Shown here one piece after another: positions 38,100 through 50,402 of a DNA stretch of 64,000 nt. Both the position numbers and the translations under genes were made by a program. The notes below the pieces were generated by a model. The model did not search any database and was not told the origin of the DNA. It was given only the letters and a program-made list of their open reading frames with translations. Source of the stretch: Pieris napi (Eukaryota; Arthropoda; Insecta; Lepidoptera; Pieridae). The stretch spans positions 7,078,001-7,142,000 of the forward strand of contig NC_062236.1 in NCBI RefSeq assembly GCF_905475465.1, given 5' to 3'. How positions within the stretch are numbered: the stretch's first letter is position 1; every line of letters starts with the position of its first letter.

Positions 38100-38806
38100 T
38101 CTCTTGTCTATTTTGACACGCTATTGTAAACTCTATACGTGTAACATAAAGTTCATATTCTAAAAACTCATGACTCAAATCTGTTCAAAGTTCTGTATTG
38201 AAAATTATACTTTATTGGGTTATGATAGAGTTGTGTTTGGATCGACAGTGAATTGTTTGGGACTGCTTTCATCCGCACATGCCTGTTGATTGAATGTATT
38301 ATGATTACTCAGTACCCAAGTACGCGTGAAAAGATTGTTTATTGGAGTAACGAAGTGTTTACAGTTATTAACCATTTCCTTTATATTCTAAACATTTGGG
38401 AGGGAACCATTTTATTAATTTTTCCATAGTTTTAGTCTAAGATATAATTTACGAAAGGAAAGCAAATGATGAAAATGTACAAGTAATTTTGTATAGTACG
38501 AATAGACAAGACAACGATGTGGAAGAAGGTTCTGCCATGTATATATTTATCATAATAATACTGTGTTCAATTAAAACAATATTTAAAGTAGAAGATTTAA
38601 GAAAATAACTTGGAAATTATTTACATAATTTATCAAGTTCAATGCGAAACTCGTCTCATTAAATACAATTAATTATGATAATTTGTTTCATAAGAGAATA
38701 AAGTAGATTCAAACAAACAAATCCACATTCTCACAATGTGTTTTCCAATAAAGACCTTTGATTATAAATATTGAAATAGCAAAGAAAAAAGTAAGAAGGG
38801 GAGATG

Positions 38807-38915
38807 CAACTGGCGCAAGCGATCGTGGGAACACAGCTTTTATAAAGAGCATAGAAAAAAACGCAATTCTTTTTTCTTTGACGGCAGCCTTATAAAGTTC
38901 CTACTATCGTTCAGT
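38807..38915 (+). promoter_or_regulatory. Candidate Notch-responsive promoter with no visible ORF
   Basis: In order: E-box CAACTG (38807..38812), Su(H) octamer CGTGGGAA (38824..38831), TATAAAG (38841), a second TATAAAG (38891) and an arthropod initiator TCAGT (38911..38915). Spacing between the second TATA box and the initiator is 22 bases, shorter than the usual 30. Downstream the first ATG, near 38987, opens a frame of only 8 codons. If transcribed, the product would be non-coding or a very short peptide. Low-to-moderate certainty. Confidence 0.35.
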
Positions 38916-39415
38916 TTACTCGATCTTAAATCGCAACAAAATTTAAATTGTGACAAAAATCTAGAAAGTATTTTTATCTACAAATTATGGACAATTCAAT
39001 TGAAGTCATTTAATAAATTTAAAGGTGATGAAATGTATTTAGTATTTATTGTTTAAGAATCCAAAATGATTACCAACACACATTGATAACACTGCAATAG
39101 ATTCAACATTCATATACATATTTGTTTTTATTAATAAAGTCACTTCAGAACACAAGACTTAATCTTCGCTATATATAAACTAGTAATCAAATTTATTATA
39201 GCGTTATCTAATACTCCGTTTTATCTTTAGACTTTACGAAGAAATGACAAGATACAGCAATAACGTATAAACCATTACATGAAAAAAACGTAGCAATCAT
39301 TATACTTTTTCACAAATTCACATTTAACCCTAGAAGGCATCTGCCGTTGAAGAAACCCCCGCATTGTATCGGCGCGTAGTTTTTTCTTGACCCTGATTAT
39401 GCCCAAGGGGCGAAT

Positions 39416-39512
39416 CGTGGGAACGTTGCACAATCCAACGTTTCCTTGGCCATATGCGACAGAAAAAAAGTACAATTATTTATTCCCCTCGAAGAAAGGG
39501 GAGCTGTGAGAA
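39416..39512 (+). promoter_or_regulatory. Predicted Su(H) pair (one strong, one weaker)
   Basis: CGTGGGAACG at 39416..39425 and TGTGAGAA at 39505..39512, both on the + strand, with a CATATG E-box between them. The strong site shares the extended 10-base core with 38055, 41536 and the HES promoter. Confidence 0.5.
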
Positions 39513-39929
39513 CGTGACCTAACAATGTGCTTCCTGGCTTTCGATCAGATAGCCGAATACGAAACTCGCTCTTACCCCATCTACATAAAGGTGTCAATAC
39601 AATGAAATGGTTTGACTTTCGATGTTCCACAAATATTCTTTAATAGTACTACGAATCTTGTTTAGTCACGGTAATAACAACCCAATGTTTATGGAGCTAA
39701 AATTCAAATTGGCACATTATATAAAATGCACGCGCTGTTAAATGTATGATGCTTCTATACAAATGCATTCAGAATTGTATTACGCGTGACCTTTAGATAA
39801 GGCGATTGTATGAAAATGATAATACACCTTTGGATACACGTGCTCATAGATTTTCCTTATAAGACAAGTTTTGAATTCCAATTTTAAATATTTGAATTTG
39901 GACTGATAATGTTTTATGAATAATAATAC

Positions 39930-40283
39930 ATTATCAGGATGCTCTTGGGACTGCCTCGTTTCTGCAGTGCTTCGGAGATGTTCGCACAAGCCCGTACAAA
40001 TGACTTCTGGGCTATCATTAGAATTAAAACAAGATCTCTGTTGAGCCGGGTACGAGGCTGTCGGAACAGCATCTTGAAGACTGTGGCAGATAACCTGTCT
40101 TCGCCTGTCATGAAGCATTTTGTGCGTACATTTGTCGGTTCAGATCGACGAGTGTATGCATAGAATGTTTCATGGGTTTTTATGTTTAGTTTTTTAAAAA
40201 TAATATACTAACACTAGTCCGTAAGTTTATACTAACATAATGATGTATTATTTTATCTGAACAAATAAATAAATAATAGATGA
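39930..40283 (+). pseudogene. Non-LTR retrotransposon ORF2 C-terminal fragment
   Basis: The frame at 39939..40163 includes LLGLPRFCSASEMFAQART and ends near a basic tail. I recognise this as the terminal part of reverse-transcriptase ORF2 in a lepidopteran LINE (the LPRxCSASxMFAxAR signature). It is followed by a 3' UTR and a (TAAA)-type tail near 40262..40278. The catalytic domains are missing through 5' truncation. It inserted within the Su(H)-site array, between the sites at 39416 and 41018. Confidence 0.75.
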
Positions 40284-41017
40284 CCACAAACAATCTTATA
40301 ACTCTTTATTGACAAATAGCGTAGCATATCCATTTATATTTATAGTAATTAGATAAGATAAGTACGATGATAGCATAATAAATTAATTGATATCAGTCTA
40401 TATCGTCTACCTTTAAAGCATGTATTGATAAGGCTACACAATTTAATTTGACACTATCACAATCTGCTAACTAAGCGAGTTATGTTCTTAGTAAACCACT
40501 GTACTTTTCTTATCTATTTATTAACGAACATCAGACTAAACATGCTCCTAAAATTATATAATTAAATATATATTCAAAGGTCTATTATTGTCCCATATTT
40601 AATCAATGCTAACATCACAAATGAGTAAAATTCTAAATTTATTAAGGTATATTACGACGTTCAGGAATTTTAGTATTGTATTCAAATTTTAAAGATATTT
40701 TTCGAAATACTATCTACGTATATTGATATTGTTCGGTAATATATCGAAAAATATCTGCAGTTATTCCAAATTTAAAAAAAAATGGATAACGGACTTTCTA
40801 TTATTTATTTATTGTCTTTTTACTTTACTTTTGGTTCTATAGGAAATTGAAAGTCTGGTAGTTAAAATATGAAACATTGAAATATCGGTTAGGTATATCA
40901 TTTATTTATCGTACTTTTACACCCACGTATGATTCATCATTTTTATAGCGTTCTTTATTTTAAATGTTTATTGTGGGCGTTAGTGATTTGAATTAAACGA
41001 TTACGATAATTTTTATA
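40284..41017. other. Intergenic, no gene recognised
   Basis: AT-rich DNA with no supported feature. Confidence 0.35.
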
Positions 41018-41025
41018 TGTGGGAA
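41018..41025 (+). promoter_or_regulatory. Predicted Su(H) site (TGTGGGAA)
   Basis: High-affinity match, followed by ACGAC as at 37597. It has no nearby E-box and lies in AT-rich DNA, so it is weaker evidence than its neighbours. Confidence 0.4.
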
Positions 41026-41460
41026 ACGACTTCTAAAGTCTCACATGGACAGACGTTATTGTATTCTTATATTATGTATCAAAATTATTGCCGTTAGTAC
41101 TTTGACCATCTCATCATTTGATAGGTCCGCACCTGGTAGGTTGTTTACTGTTCTTTGCAATAGGTTAAAATTATAACACTATTTACGATTATATTGGTAA
41201 CAATTCTGTAGGCTGTATCCTGTAGCTCACCTTGGGGTATATTTGTGTTATTACCTATCAATTCGAAACGACAGACCGACTTGGATCTTATGTTATGATT
41301 CAATGCATTTAAATAATTGTTGGAAGTCGCTCCAGTAAGTGCTATAAAGGTACTGGCCAATAAATATTAATGTGCATTCGAAAACACATCCAGCAACTTA
41401 TAAAATATTTCTGCAACTTTCATCAAATTCTCGAAGCAATTTCGCAATCGGAACGTGTGC

Positions 41461-41600
41461 CGGCACTTTATTTCATTGGCACGAGTGTCGGTACAATCAC
41501 GAGAGGGGCGCGGGGCGAGGGGCGGGATCTGCGACCGTGGGAACGTTCTGCCTTTAACGTCGCACGTGCTCAACACGCTACTACAATCGGCACGAGAGCA
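41461..41600 (+). promoter_or_regulatory. Predicted Notch-response and HES-feedback element
   Basis: A GC-rich island with Su(H) core CGTGGGAACG (41536..41545), a HES-type GCACGTGC (41562..41569) and three N-boxes CACGAG (41480..41485, 41498..41503, 41591..41596). bHLH-Orange repressors bind N-box and CACGTG-type sites, so the mix suggests Notch activation combined with autorepression by E(spl) proteins. Predicted from motifs only. Confidence 0.5.
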
Positions 41601-42250
41601 AACGAGACACACATACTAATCGCAAGGAGAGTGAGAGGGACGTAGTGGCATAAAAAATAATACGACAATAACGACCAACAATAATTTGTGAGCGGATTCG
41701 TATGTACCGTGAAAGGGACCTTTAGAAAGTAATGTTGATTTATCTCCGGGCTACCGCTACTGTTTACGAGTTAATTTCGCAATGAGTGATTGCAATTGAA
41801 TGCGATTTATTAAATTCAGGTTTGATGCGTGTTTAATACGATAAACGCTATTATGATAAGTCTACTAGAACTTTCTAATACAGAAAGAATAAAGAATACA
41901 GAAATGTACGTTTACAGTCTCTCACTATTCATACCTTAACTGAACCTTAACTGAATACTGTATAAAGCATAAAAAAGGCTTTTGTAACTACATATTTATT
42001 TTATTTTTTTTATTTATTGAGAAAGATTTACAGCTTATTACTAACTTACTTACTAAATACAATATTCTTTTACGCCATTAAATAAATCTTTACAAATAGT
42101 AAGGTACTAATAATATTAACTGTATTGGTAACAATAAAATGATTTCATTCAACTAAATAAATATATATCAAAGAACGTAATAAACTAAGTAAAAATTGGT
42201 TAAGTTACGCTAAACAGTTTAGTATAACTTATATGTACACTTATAAAAAC
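41601..42250. other. Intergenic, no gene recognised
   Basis: No supported feature in this AT-rich stretch. Confidence 0.35.
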
Positions 42251-42588
42251 TTATGGATCATAATTCATTCCACTGAGTAACTCAGATGTCATAGCTCTCC
42301 TTGCCGACACCACACTTGAGGCGAATAGGTCAATATCACAAGTTAAAATTACAAAGTTATTAGGTTAAGTTATAATTACAAACTTTTCAGCAAATATTTA
42401 AACCGGTTTAAATTTCATACAAGAAAGGTACTCACGTATATAAAATACTTCAATGAACGCTTGTGCATCACAAAAAATACCTCCTTGGTCGACCTTTAGC
42501 CATGTGCGATACACGATGCGAATCTCTGCGACGATATCGACTTTCAAGTTCCATGGGTCAGATTTCTGAAGAACATTTGGCGGCCACA
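42251..42588 (-). CDS. Putative last two exons of an unrecognised gene
   Basis: On the - strand, an acceptor (ttttaaccag) precedes a frame open from 42588 to 42432, the only open frame of three in that stretch and richer in G+C than its flanks. A donor GTACCT after 42432 gives the phase needed to join a second piece at 42314..42251, after the acceptor 'cgcctcaag', which ends in TAA. The encoded end would contain WNLKVDIVAEIRIVYRTWLK and finish SELLSGMNYDP. A stronger donor, GTGAGT after 42436, would make the first piece a symmetric 153-base exon but does not keep frame into the second. No family is recognised and no upstream exon was found. It could also be a transposon remnant. Confidence 0.3.
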
Positions 42589-42599
42589 CTGGTTAAAAC

Positions 42600-45500
42600 A
42601 AAAAGTTTACGTCTCAAACTTAATAACTAATTAGTCTTTACTAAGAATTAGTAAACATTAAAATAATACATGTACAATGCTGTAACTTCTGCTCGCTAAG
42701 TTTTTTTATATAAGTGTGGGGATTACCTTAATTGACGGAGTTATGCCCCGAGAGTGAGAAAACAATTTAATTTCATAGCATTTTATAATTTATTATATGT
42801 GGATGAGAATAAATAGTGACATATTATTGTATATTATAAAACAGTGCCTGTAACCATTCAATTTGTAGTGCCCACTGTGGGGGACGTCTGAAATTAAATT
42901 GTAAATAAAATAATACAATTCGAATAATTGTAAACCTTATTTTTGCAGTCCTGAACACAGGTCGTAAAGGTACGAAAATTAAAATGAAACAATTACTAAT
43001 TAATATATAATAGTAAAAGTCATCTAAGTCATTTAATAATAAAACTAATACTGATATGGGGAAAGTAAAGTAGCTACGGATATATGAACTTATTTTAATC
43101 TTAAAAAATGGCATCAGTAACGTAGTATTTATCTTTAAAAGCATCAGTGAAGATTAAAGAAATATATCCTTGATCCGTGTGGACTTAAAATACAAAGTCA
43201 TAACTATTAAACATCGCATTTGTATAATACAGAAACTGAGGAAAACCTAAGGTGTTTGCGTGCTGAATGACATGTTTATTTCAACTTCCAGCACGTTCTA
43301 AAACCTATACACCCGGCGTAATATATTTATTCATTTGTTTTAATCGTTGTCAAACTACACTGAACTATACAGCTATACATGTTAAATATATCTCAATTTT
43401 ACTATTGTTTTATTTAGCTTACTGCATTTCCTTAACAGCTTTGCCTGAGAGAAGTCACCGATAAGGCTACGCGTTAAACTAAATGATTTCTTTTTAAATT
43501 CCCTTCTCGCACAACTTCTTGTAAATTTTCTATAACTATCAATACTTCTCATATTTTCTGGTTAGGTACGTGAAGCCGCAATGGTTTTATTACAAAAAGT
43601 GTTTAAACATTGTAATAGGTTTGATAAGATTTAGATTTAAAAGGGCTTTGGTCGAATATTCTAGGACCAGTGTCTCGTATTTGATTCCTAACATTTTTTG
43701 AAGCATCAGTTAGCATAGTCCATGAACATCAAGTCTCAAGAGAACATATCTAGACGAATAGCTCTAGTTTACGATATTAAGGATCTCGTACCAATAATAC
43801 AATGAGCAATAAATGAACTGTAATAAAGGTACTTAATTACATATATTATCCTCATAATAAGTAATTGTTACTTCACGAGCAGAAACCACAATCTAGAACA
43901 TTCAAGGAAAACGTTTAACCGACATCATTTAAACGATATCTGGGTAATTCCCTAGTAATTCCTATATACCAACAATTAGTTACTCGTACATTAGTTAGTC
44001 TGGTGGTTGGGTTTTATAGCCAAAAGTAATTTTCAAGTAATACAATATTGCTTTACTTAGTAATGGGGAATATACGTATATTATGTTTATTTCCGTGTCA
44101 CCTTCGATAACCATTATTTTAATATAGCTGTTAATCATCAAATGCTAACTTACAAACTAATACAATAGAATACATATCATTTAACGAAGTTCCTGGGTTT
44201 GAATCACGAAGAAATCTGGGTTTCAACGCAAACCAACCAACATTCTTTTTTCTTTTGTTTTACCTTAAAAACTGATAATTGCACCCAACTTGCCTTCCAC
44301 GGAATCAATTAATTCAAAAAAACTGAAAAAATTAATATATAGGTGTTAAAACTTCTTCAACTATCTCAGGAATACTTGAACTTAGAAATGCAGTGGGGTT
44401 GCTCACGTTCTGCTATAAAACATTATAACCTAAGCAATGAGGCAGATTTTATAAAACAACGAGCCGTTGAAATTGGTAAATAAGGCGAAAAGGACACGGG
44501 CCTTAAATAACAACAGTTGGGGCTGATTAATCACCCCAAAAACAAATGACGTAACATAATAGTTTGTAAAATCTGAGTAACTTGATGCGTCCGGTCAACG
44601 GGGACCCGATTTAATAGACTGACCTACATGGTCGTGATATATCCAAACAAGAATTACCCGTAAACTTTACATAATAAAGGCGATAACCCGTTGTATTTTT
44701 AAACAGAACATGTGGAGGACAAGATATGAGAATCATTGTTAATTCAACTATGGAAGTTCAATGGGTAGAACGAAAGTAAATTGCGCACATCCGGGGTGTC
44801 TATTGATAAACAGTTTTATCTGTATAAGAGGAAAATCATGTCTTTTCAAGATCTGCGTAAGGATGTACGCTGACACAATAGAACGTGAAATTTGATACTT
44901 AAAGGATGTTTTAGTGTTTTTGTTATCCAAATATTCGCATATATTCTGTCTTATATGAATTAAAATTATCATTATCTAAATAGTATATCTAATATGGTAA
45001 TAAATATTTATTATCATTAAACATACAAAATAAACTGTAATAAATTAATCAAAAATATACCATTAACGATCCTATTAATAAATCTGACCTTTTACGCCTT
45101 TCGTCGAGTTCACGGTGGGTAAAAAGCACCAATTTACATAATAGTAGGTATATAAAAACCTGCACCTGCTGGATGTCTGTATATAATATATTTTCTATCT
45201 GTGCTGTTACCAATAGGACCTTTATAAATAAATAGGGTACAACGGTAACCACGTCATAGTCTGAAAATATTTGAATCCTATGCAATAAACGGTATAACTT
45301 TACCTAGATTTGCATATGCCTCCTAACCTCAGCCAGTTTAGATATCAAATTTGTACTAAATCTGTATTTATAGCGGTATGAAGCCCGGACAGATTCTAGA
45401 GAATTATACGACATTTATGGCTGTCCAAGCGTGTTTATAGTTATTACCTTGACTTATAGTGCCTTAATGGGCCATATTGGTTCGTCAACACACCAAGCCG

Positions 45501-45895
45501 TGTTGTTAAAATTTTATATCTGTAATCATGGTGCGTTTAATTTGTACTCGTTGTATCTGTATAATTAAGGTGAACACGAAGATAAGATCTTTGTATTTTT
45601 ATAGTATTATGAACAGTAAAATTACAATATAGTGTGCTACAGAGTACAGAGTTTTCTTTATTTATAGAAATAAATGTCCATCGTTTAAAGTAAAATGTTT
45701 CAATTCGTAACTTAAGATAAAACCCTAATAAATAAACGAGCTTATCTATAAAATGCAATTTGATACATTTCAACATTAACATGAACTTATCATTAAGCTG
45801 GCTTCCGAATGTAAAAGAATTTAAGTGAATCTAGTTAGTTTCTACTTTGTAATATCTCATTAATGAATATTCAAAGATACAATTTCAAAAAGAGT
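42600..45895. other. Intergenic, no gene recognised
   Basis: No convincing exon or repeat. A short exon-like patch on the - strand near 42875..42890 follows a plausible acceptor (tttaatttcag) but has no partner that I could phase. Confidence 0.35.
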
Positions 45896-45904
45896 GAAAT
45901 AGAT

Positions 45905-46255
45905 CTCTGTAGCGCTACAGTGCTACGCGCTACGAAGCTACTATCGTAACGTCTAACATACAGCGTGCCCGGTCTCGCACGCGCAAAGCACGCGTATCGT
46001 TCGTCTCGCTCGCACTTCCTGCGCGTGCGACTCCCGCCCGTCAGCTCGACTGTGGGAAAATACGGCAGGTGTTATGCGGGATCGTGAACAACCACGCATT
46101 ACCATTCAACAATAAATAATAATAATAAGGAGCCGTGGAGCGAGTGACGAGCACGCGCAGCTAACACATACTAATGGGGTACGTGTGTGTGCGTGCGTCT
46201 TAGGATTTTGTTTTGTGTGCGTGTCGATAGTGGCTTGTTTCGTGTGGGCGGGCAT
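45905..46255 (+). promoter_or_regulatory. GC-rich island with Su(H) + E-box composite 3
   Basis: The island contains many CG dinucleotides in an AT-rich setting. At its centre TGTGGGAA (46051..46058) is followed after 6 bases by GCAGGTGT (46065..46072), an optimal proneural E-box. The spacing equals that at 37000 and 37597. No TATA box or coding frame is seen, so an enhancer or an unannotated promoter is more likely than a gene body. It lies 11 kb upstream of the HES gene. Confidence 0.55.
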
Positions 46256-46259
46256 GCGT

Positions 46260-49110
46260 CACGGATTTAACATGGGATTAACTTTCCTTAATAATTGTTT
46301 TAGATTTTAATATACGGCCTGATTACTTTTGGGCAGCGTTGCGTGTTTCTTTTTGGATTTTGTTTTAGTATTGGGATTAAGTTACATTGACGCACGGCGG
46401 GATACTTAAGAGGGTTATTATTTCGGTTGGATGGAAAGAATTTAGGCCCTAATTAATATTTGGTAGAGGGATATTTCGGGTACCTTTTAATGTAAACCGA
46501 AAATATTATTAAATATTTTGGGTTCGCCGATTTTTTGGTGTACTCGATACAAGAATAATATATTAAACGGTATTAAAGTAAAGTTACTTTAATACGTATA
46601 GGTAGGTCAATATTTTTCTGAACATTATCACTTAACTTAGCTTCTAAATTAAGCTATTTAAAATCTCATTCAACGGAAGTGACGTCACTGTCATTCATAT
46701 ACAATTTTCATTATCTAAGTACTTTATTTTCACCTGTCTTCAATTAAGAAATCGTGAAACCAGTACCAGATAAGGCTGATTGGTAAGATTGAGTTACGCT
46801 TCCTGTCCTCTAATTAGAGCGTATAAAATGTATTGAAGGATAAAAATTATATATAAGGTAGTTGTATTTTTATTTTCTTATCAATAATTAGATCTATTGG
46901 ACATAGACATCTGGGACGGTAATGAATCAGTAACACGTAGTAATAGCCCTTTTAACATGTAAAATTCATTTAAAACTTGTCTTTTTAAAATATACTGACA
47001 TTTATGAGAGAATAACACGTAAAATATTGTTTTTATAACATTTAAATTGATAACATTTACATTTTGCTTCATTCATTTCATTAATGGATATAGGTGGCTT
47101 CTTCTTAATTAAATACATTGATAAGTTATAAAGTACACTGCCGTTATTTATTAGTATTATCTTGGAAACAGGAAGCAGTTGCAACTTTACTGCATTTTTC
47201 GTGTTTGACGTGTCTGTTGACGTGTTCGATATTTAAATTCTAGGAAGATAACGGAAATAATTACGATAACGAAATATTAACTATGCAAATTGTATCACTA
47301 ATTTGTAATGTTTAATTAATTTTGAAATAACTGAATAAAAGATTTATGTGGGTGTGTTATGGAACTATTTCGGTTATGTATTAATAAAGATATATCTCTT
47401 ACCAATTTTCATAGATAATAATTTGAATGTTCATAGATAAAAACCTAATTTATAGTTTAAGCAATTAAGTTCCACCTTCCATTACATCATTACCAGTTTG
47501 CACATACATTCAATAAAAACACTTTTCATTAGTTCGATATTTCTCCTCTTGCCGATATTTCAAACCCCGTAATTCCACTGCGAGTTATCTGTACATAAAT
47601 AGTATGTAATCATCTCGGCTACCGTGCGCTCAACGCCTGAAGGCAAATAACGTGTCTTATTTTATATGGAACCTCTTTCGAAAGTAATAATTAAATGAAG
47701 ATTACGATCTCTATGTTCTGATCACATATTCGAAAATAGAATTTCGACGCCCACTCAAATTAAAAACTATGTTTTGGTAATAAATGCTAACAACTTCCGC
47801 AGTCATTAGATTTCATTTACAACAAAATCTTTTCCAAGAGAAGAAAAAGTACCGTAATGCCTACATTATGCGTAATGCGTAATTAAGGGTCATGGGGCAG
47901 ATACATTTCTGTGTCTTTTTATTAAGATTTTTTTTACGTTACGTTACGCTGAATATCGGTCCCAAGATTTCCGTTCTTAAAGCCAAATGTATTAACCATT
48001 AAGCCACAAGATACCTTCGAGTACTAGAAAAATATTTGCAAATAAATAATAATTCTTCCAGGTATAGAAATAATCTTGGAATGACTTGAACGGTATTTCT
48101 CTATAGATTTGTTTACGATAAACGTGCTACACAAATTTAAGTACATCATAAAATAACAATTTTAAACTACAACAGCGCTTTAATTTACCTTAACCATAAA
48201 ATAACGGTGATACATAATGTTTTCCTTTTAAATACGGAACACTATTATCTATGATCATAAACACGAGTGTCATAAAGTGAAGAGCATAATAAAATCGTAT
48301 GTCATTGTCTATTCTTTCTATTTCTGAAGGACTGGTAATTATAAGGTGTAAAATGAAGGACCTATTGTTATTGCCTTTGTCGGCCAATTTGAGGCCGTTT
48401 AAAAGTTAAAAAGGGTTCCAAATTTTATAACCTTCAAAATTGCAGCAAAAAATAAGAAGATATTCGCAAGTGACCGTTGTGTGTATATATTTCTACCTAC
48501 CTATAATAAATAGTGGATGTGGTCGATCAGAAGGGAAATTCCATTTTCAAATCCTAAATTATAGTGTCTAAGTATTTTTCCTTAAGTACATGAATTGTGG
48601 TTCTATGTGATTTGCCCAAGAACACTAGTAGTACTTCTTTAGTCTTCAAAAAAGTTTTTATATATTTTCGGTACATAAAAGTTCTGGTAGCTAGAATATT
48701 GTTTTCAAAACCAAAAAGGAAACGTACATAAGATAATTTAGTAATTTTAATAGGCGTGGCTTTGCCGTTTCGTACTGTTATTAGCCGTAATCTTTCAAGT
48801 GCTGTCATCCTCTTGACACTTGTTACAAAAAGCAGAAATTTCACGTCGTTTGTTCAAACACATCGCGACTGTCTAATGTAATCCCATAAGAACGGCAAAA
48901 AATTGGCGCCACAGGACCCCCGGGGTTGGTTGTTTTAGCATTGTTCGCTGCACTTGTTGCAGTACCTGCTACTATTGTTCCTTCAAAGAAAAATTAACCA
49001 CGAACACGTGAATATTCTGAAGATGCCGGTGATAAGGTCCAATGGGCTACTTTATTACTATTGTTCACGCTTCTATGACATTCAATTTTATATTGCTGTA
49101 CCTGATTTTA
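46260..49110. other. Intergenic; one CRE octamer
   Basis: No gene is supported. A palindromic TGACGTCA lies at 46680..46687. The open frame on the - strand at 48554..48844 has no recognisable domain. Confidence 0.35.
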
Positions 49111-49116
49111 TAGATC

Positions 49117-49410
49117 ACTAGCTGATCCGGCAAACGTCGTTTTGCCATGTATATCATTTATAATAAAAAATAGGGGTTGTATGTATTTTTTAATGCTGTA
49201 TCATAAAAAAATTCAAATTAAAAAAATTATCTAAAAATTAAAAAAAAAAATTAGGGGTGGACTACCCGTAACATTTAGGGGGATGAAAAATAGATGTTGT
49301 CCGATTCTCAGTTATACCCAATTTGCACACAAAATTTCATGAGAATCGGTCAAGCCGTTTCGGAGGAGTTTAACCACAAACACCGCGACACGAGAATTTT
49401 ATATATTAGA
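49117..49410 (+). repeat. Dispersed lepidopteran repeat, copy 3
   Basis: Begins 'actagctgatccggcaaac', has the 'taggggttgtatgtat' and 'gagaatcggtcaagccg' blocks and ends 'gagaattttatatattaga'. The best preserved of the three copies in the window. Confidence 0.8.
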
Positions 49411-49635
49411 CTAGTGGAGCCCACAGACGTTGTCCTGCACGATATTTCAAGCTATTAGGATATTAAAGTATGAAAGTACCGACTGCAGCGCCACCTGCCG
49501 GGCTGATTTGTGAATCTAAACCATTCCCAGATCCCCTTGAACACACACAAAAAATTTCATCAAAATCGGTCCAGTCGTTTAGGAGGAGTTCAGTCACATA
49601 CACACGCACACAAGAAATATATATATTAAGATTAG
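49411..49635 (+). repeat. Second dispersed repeat abutting copy 3
   Basis: Contains 'gcgccacctgccgggctgat', then 'atcaaaatcggtccagtcgt', 'aggaggagttcagtcac' and ends 'agaaatatatatattaagat'. It resembles the 3' end of a different but related lepidopteran element. Adjacent placement suggests nested or sequential insertion. Confidence 0.65.
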
Positions 49636-50239
49636 ATCAAGCATTCGCCGATTTTGTATCATCAACGACCCGAAAGCATCGAAATCTTCAGGGTTTTAGT
49701 AAGACTGCATTTTTAAACCAATTATTTAAATCTCTAAATCGTAATGGTTACAAAAACTAAAAAAATACGGGAATGCATGAAAAAATATGTGCACATGCAA
49801 GTCATTAGTTAGGGTCGGCATTTTAACTTCAAATATTTGGCGAGGCTTGCAAATCGCGGCGCCGACGTCTCAAGAAAAATGTCTTTCAAGAAGCCGCAGG
49901 AGGGGCTTTTAGGCAGCTAAAATAACATCTCAAGAGACGGCATATTAACACAAATGACCGTAGGATTAGGTATCCAAAGTAAACATTGACTAACGGGTTA
50001 AAAATTCATATCAGCTGCCGGTTTTCACAGAAGCATGAGAAATTTGTCGCCTTTAATATATACCTAGCTACTTTGGATTATTTATTTTAAATTTCAGACA
50101 TTTAAAAATTAAATGTATTTATAAAATAACTTTATTAGATGGAATGGCTTTGTTATTCCTCCTGTATACTAAATATGTTGTAATGAACTATGAATTTTAG
50201 AATTTAGAGTTTATTATAAATACATATATTCTTTGTATT

Positions 50240-50402
50240 TTTTTTTTGTATTTTTTGTATTTGTATAGGTGTAACTGTGCTTTGTGTATGTTTAAATGTG
50301 TATTCCGTTTTTGGCTCTTGTGTATAGTGTAATTTTTTGAATATTGTATAGTACTCGTAAGTAGCTGTAGGAATACCATTAAGCAAATAAATAAATAAAT
50401 AG
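50240..50402 (+). repeat. Probable LINE 3' UTR with (TAAA)n tail
   Basis: A T-rich stretch ends in 'gcaaataaataaataaata', the tetranucleotide tail typical of some insect LINEs. No coding part remains. Assignment is tentative. Confidence 0.35.

Noticed and set aside
42824..43144. 106-residue hydrophobic frame on the - strand
   Set aside because: Composition is that of AT-rich non-coding DNA; only a short part after an acceptor looked exon-like and I could not phase it.
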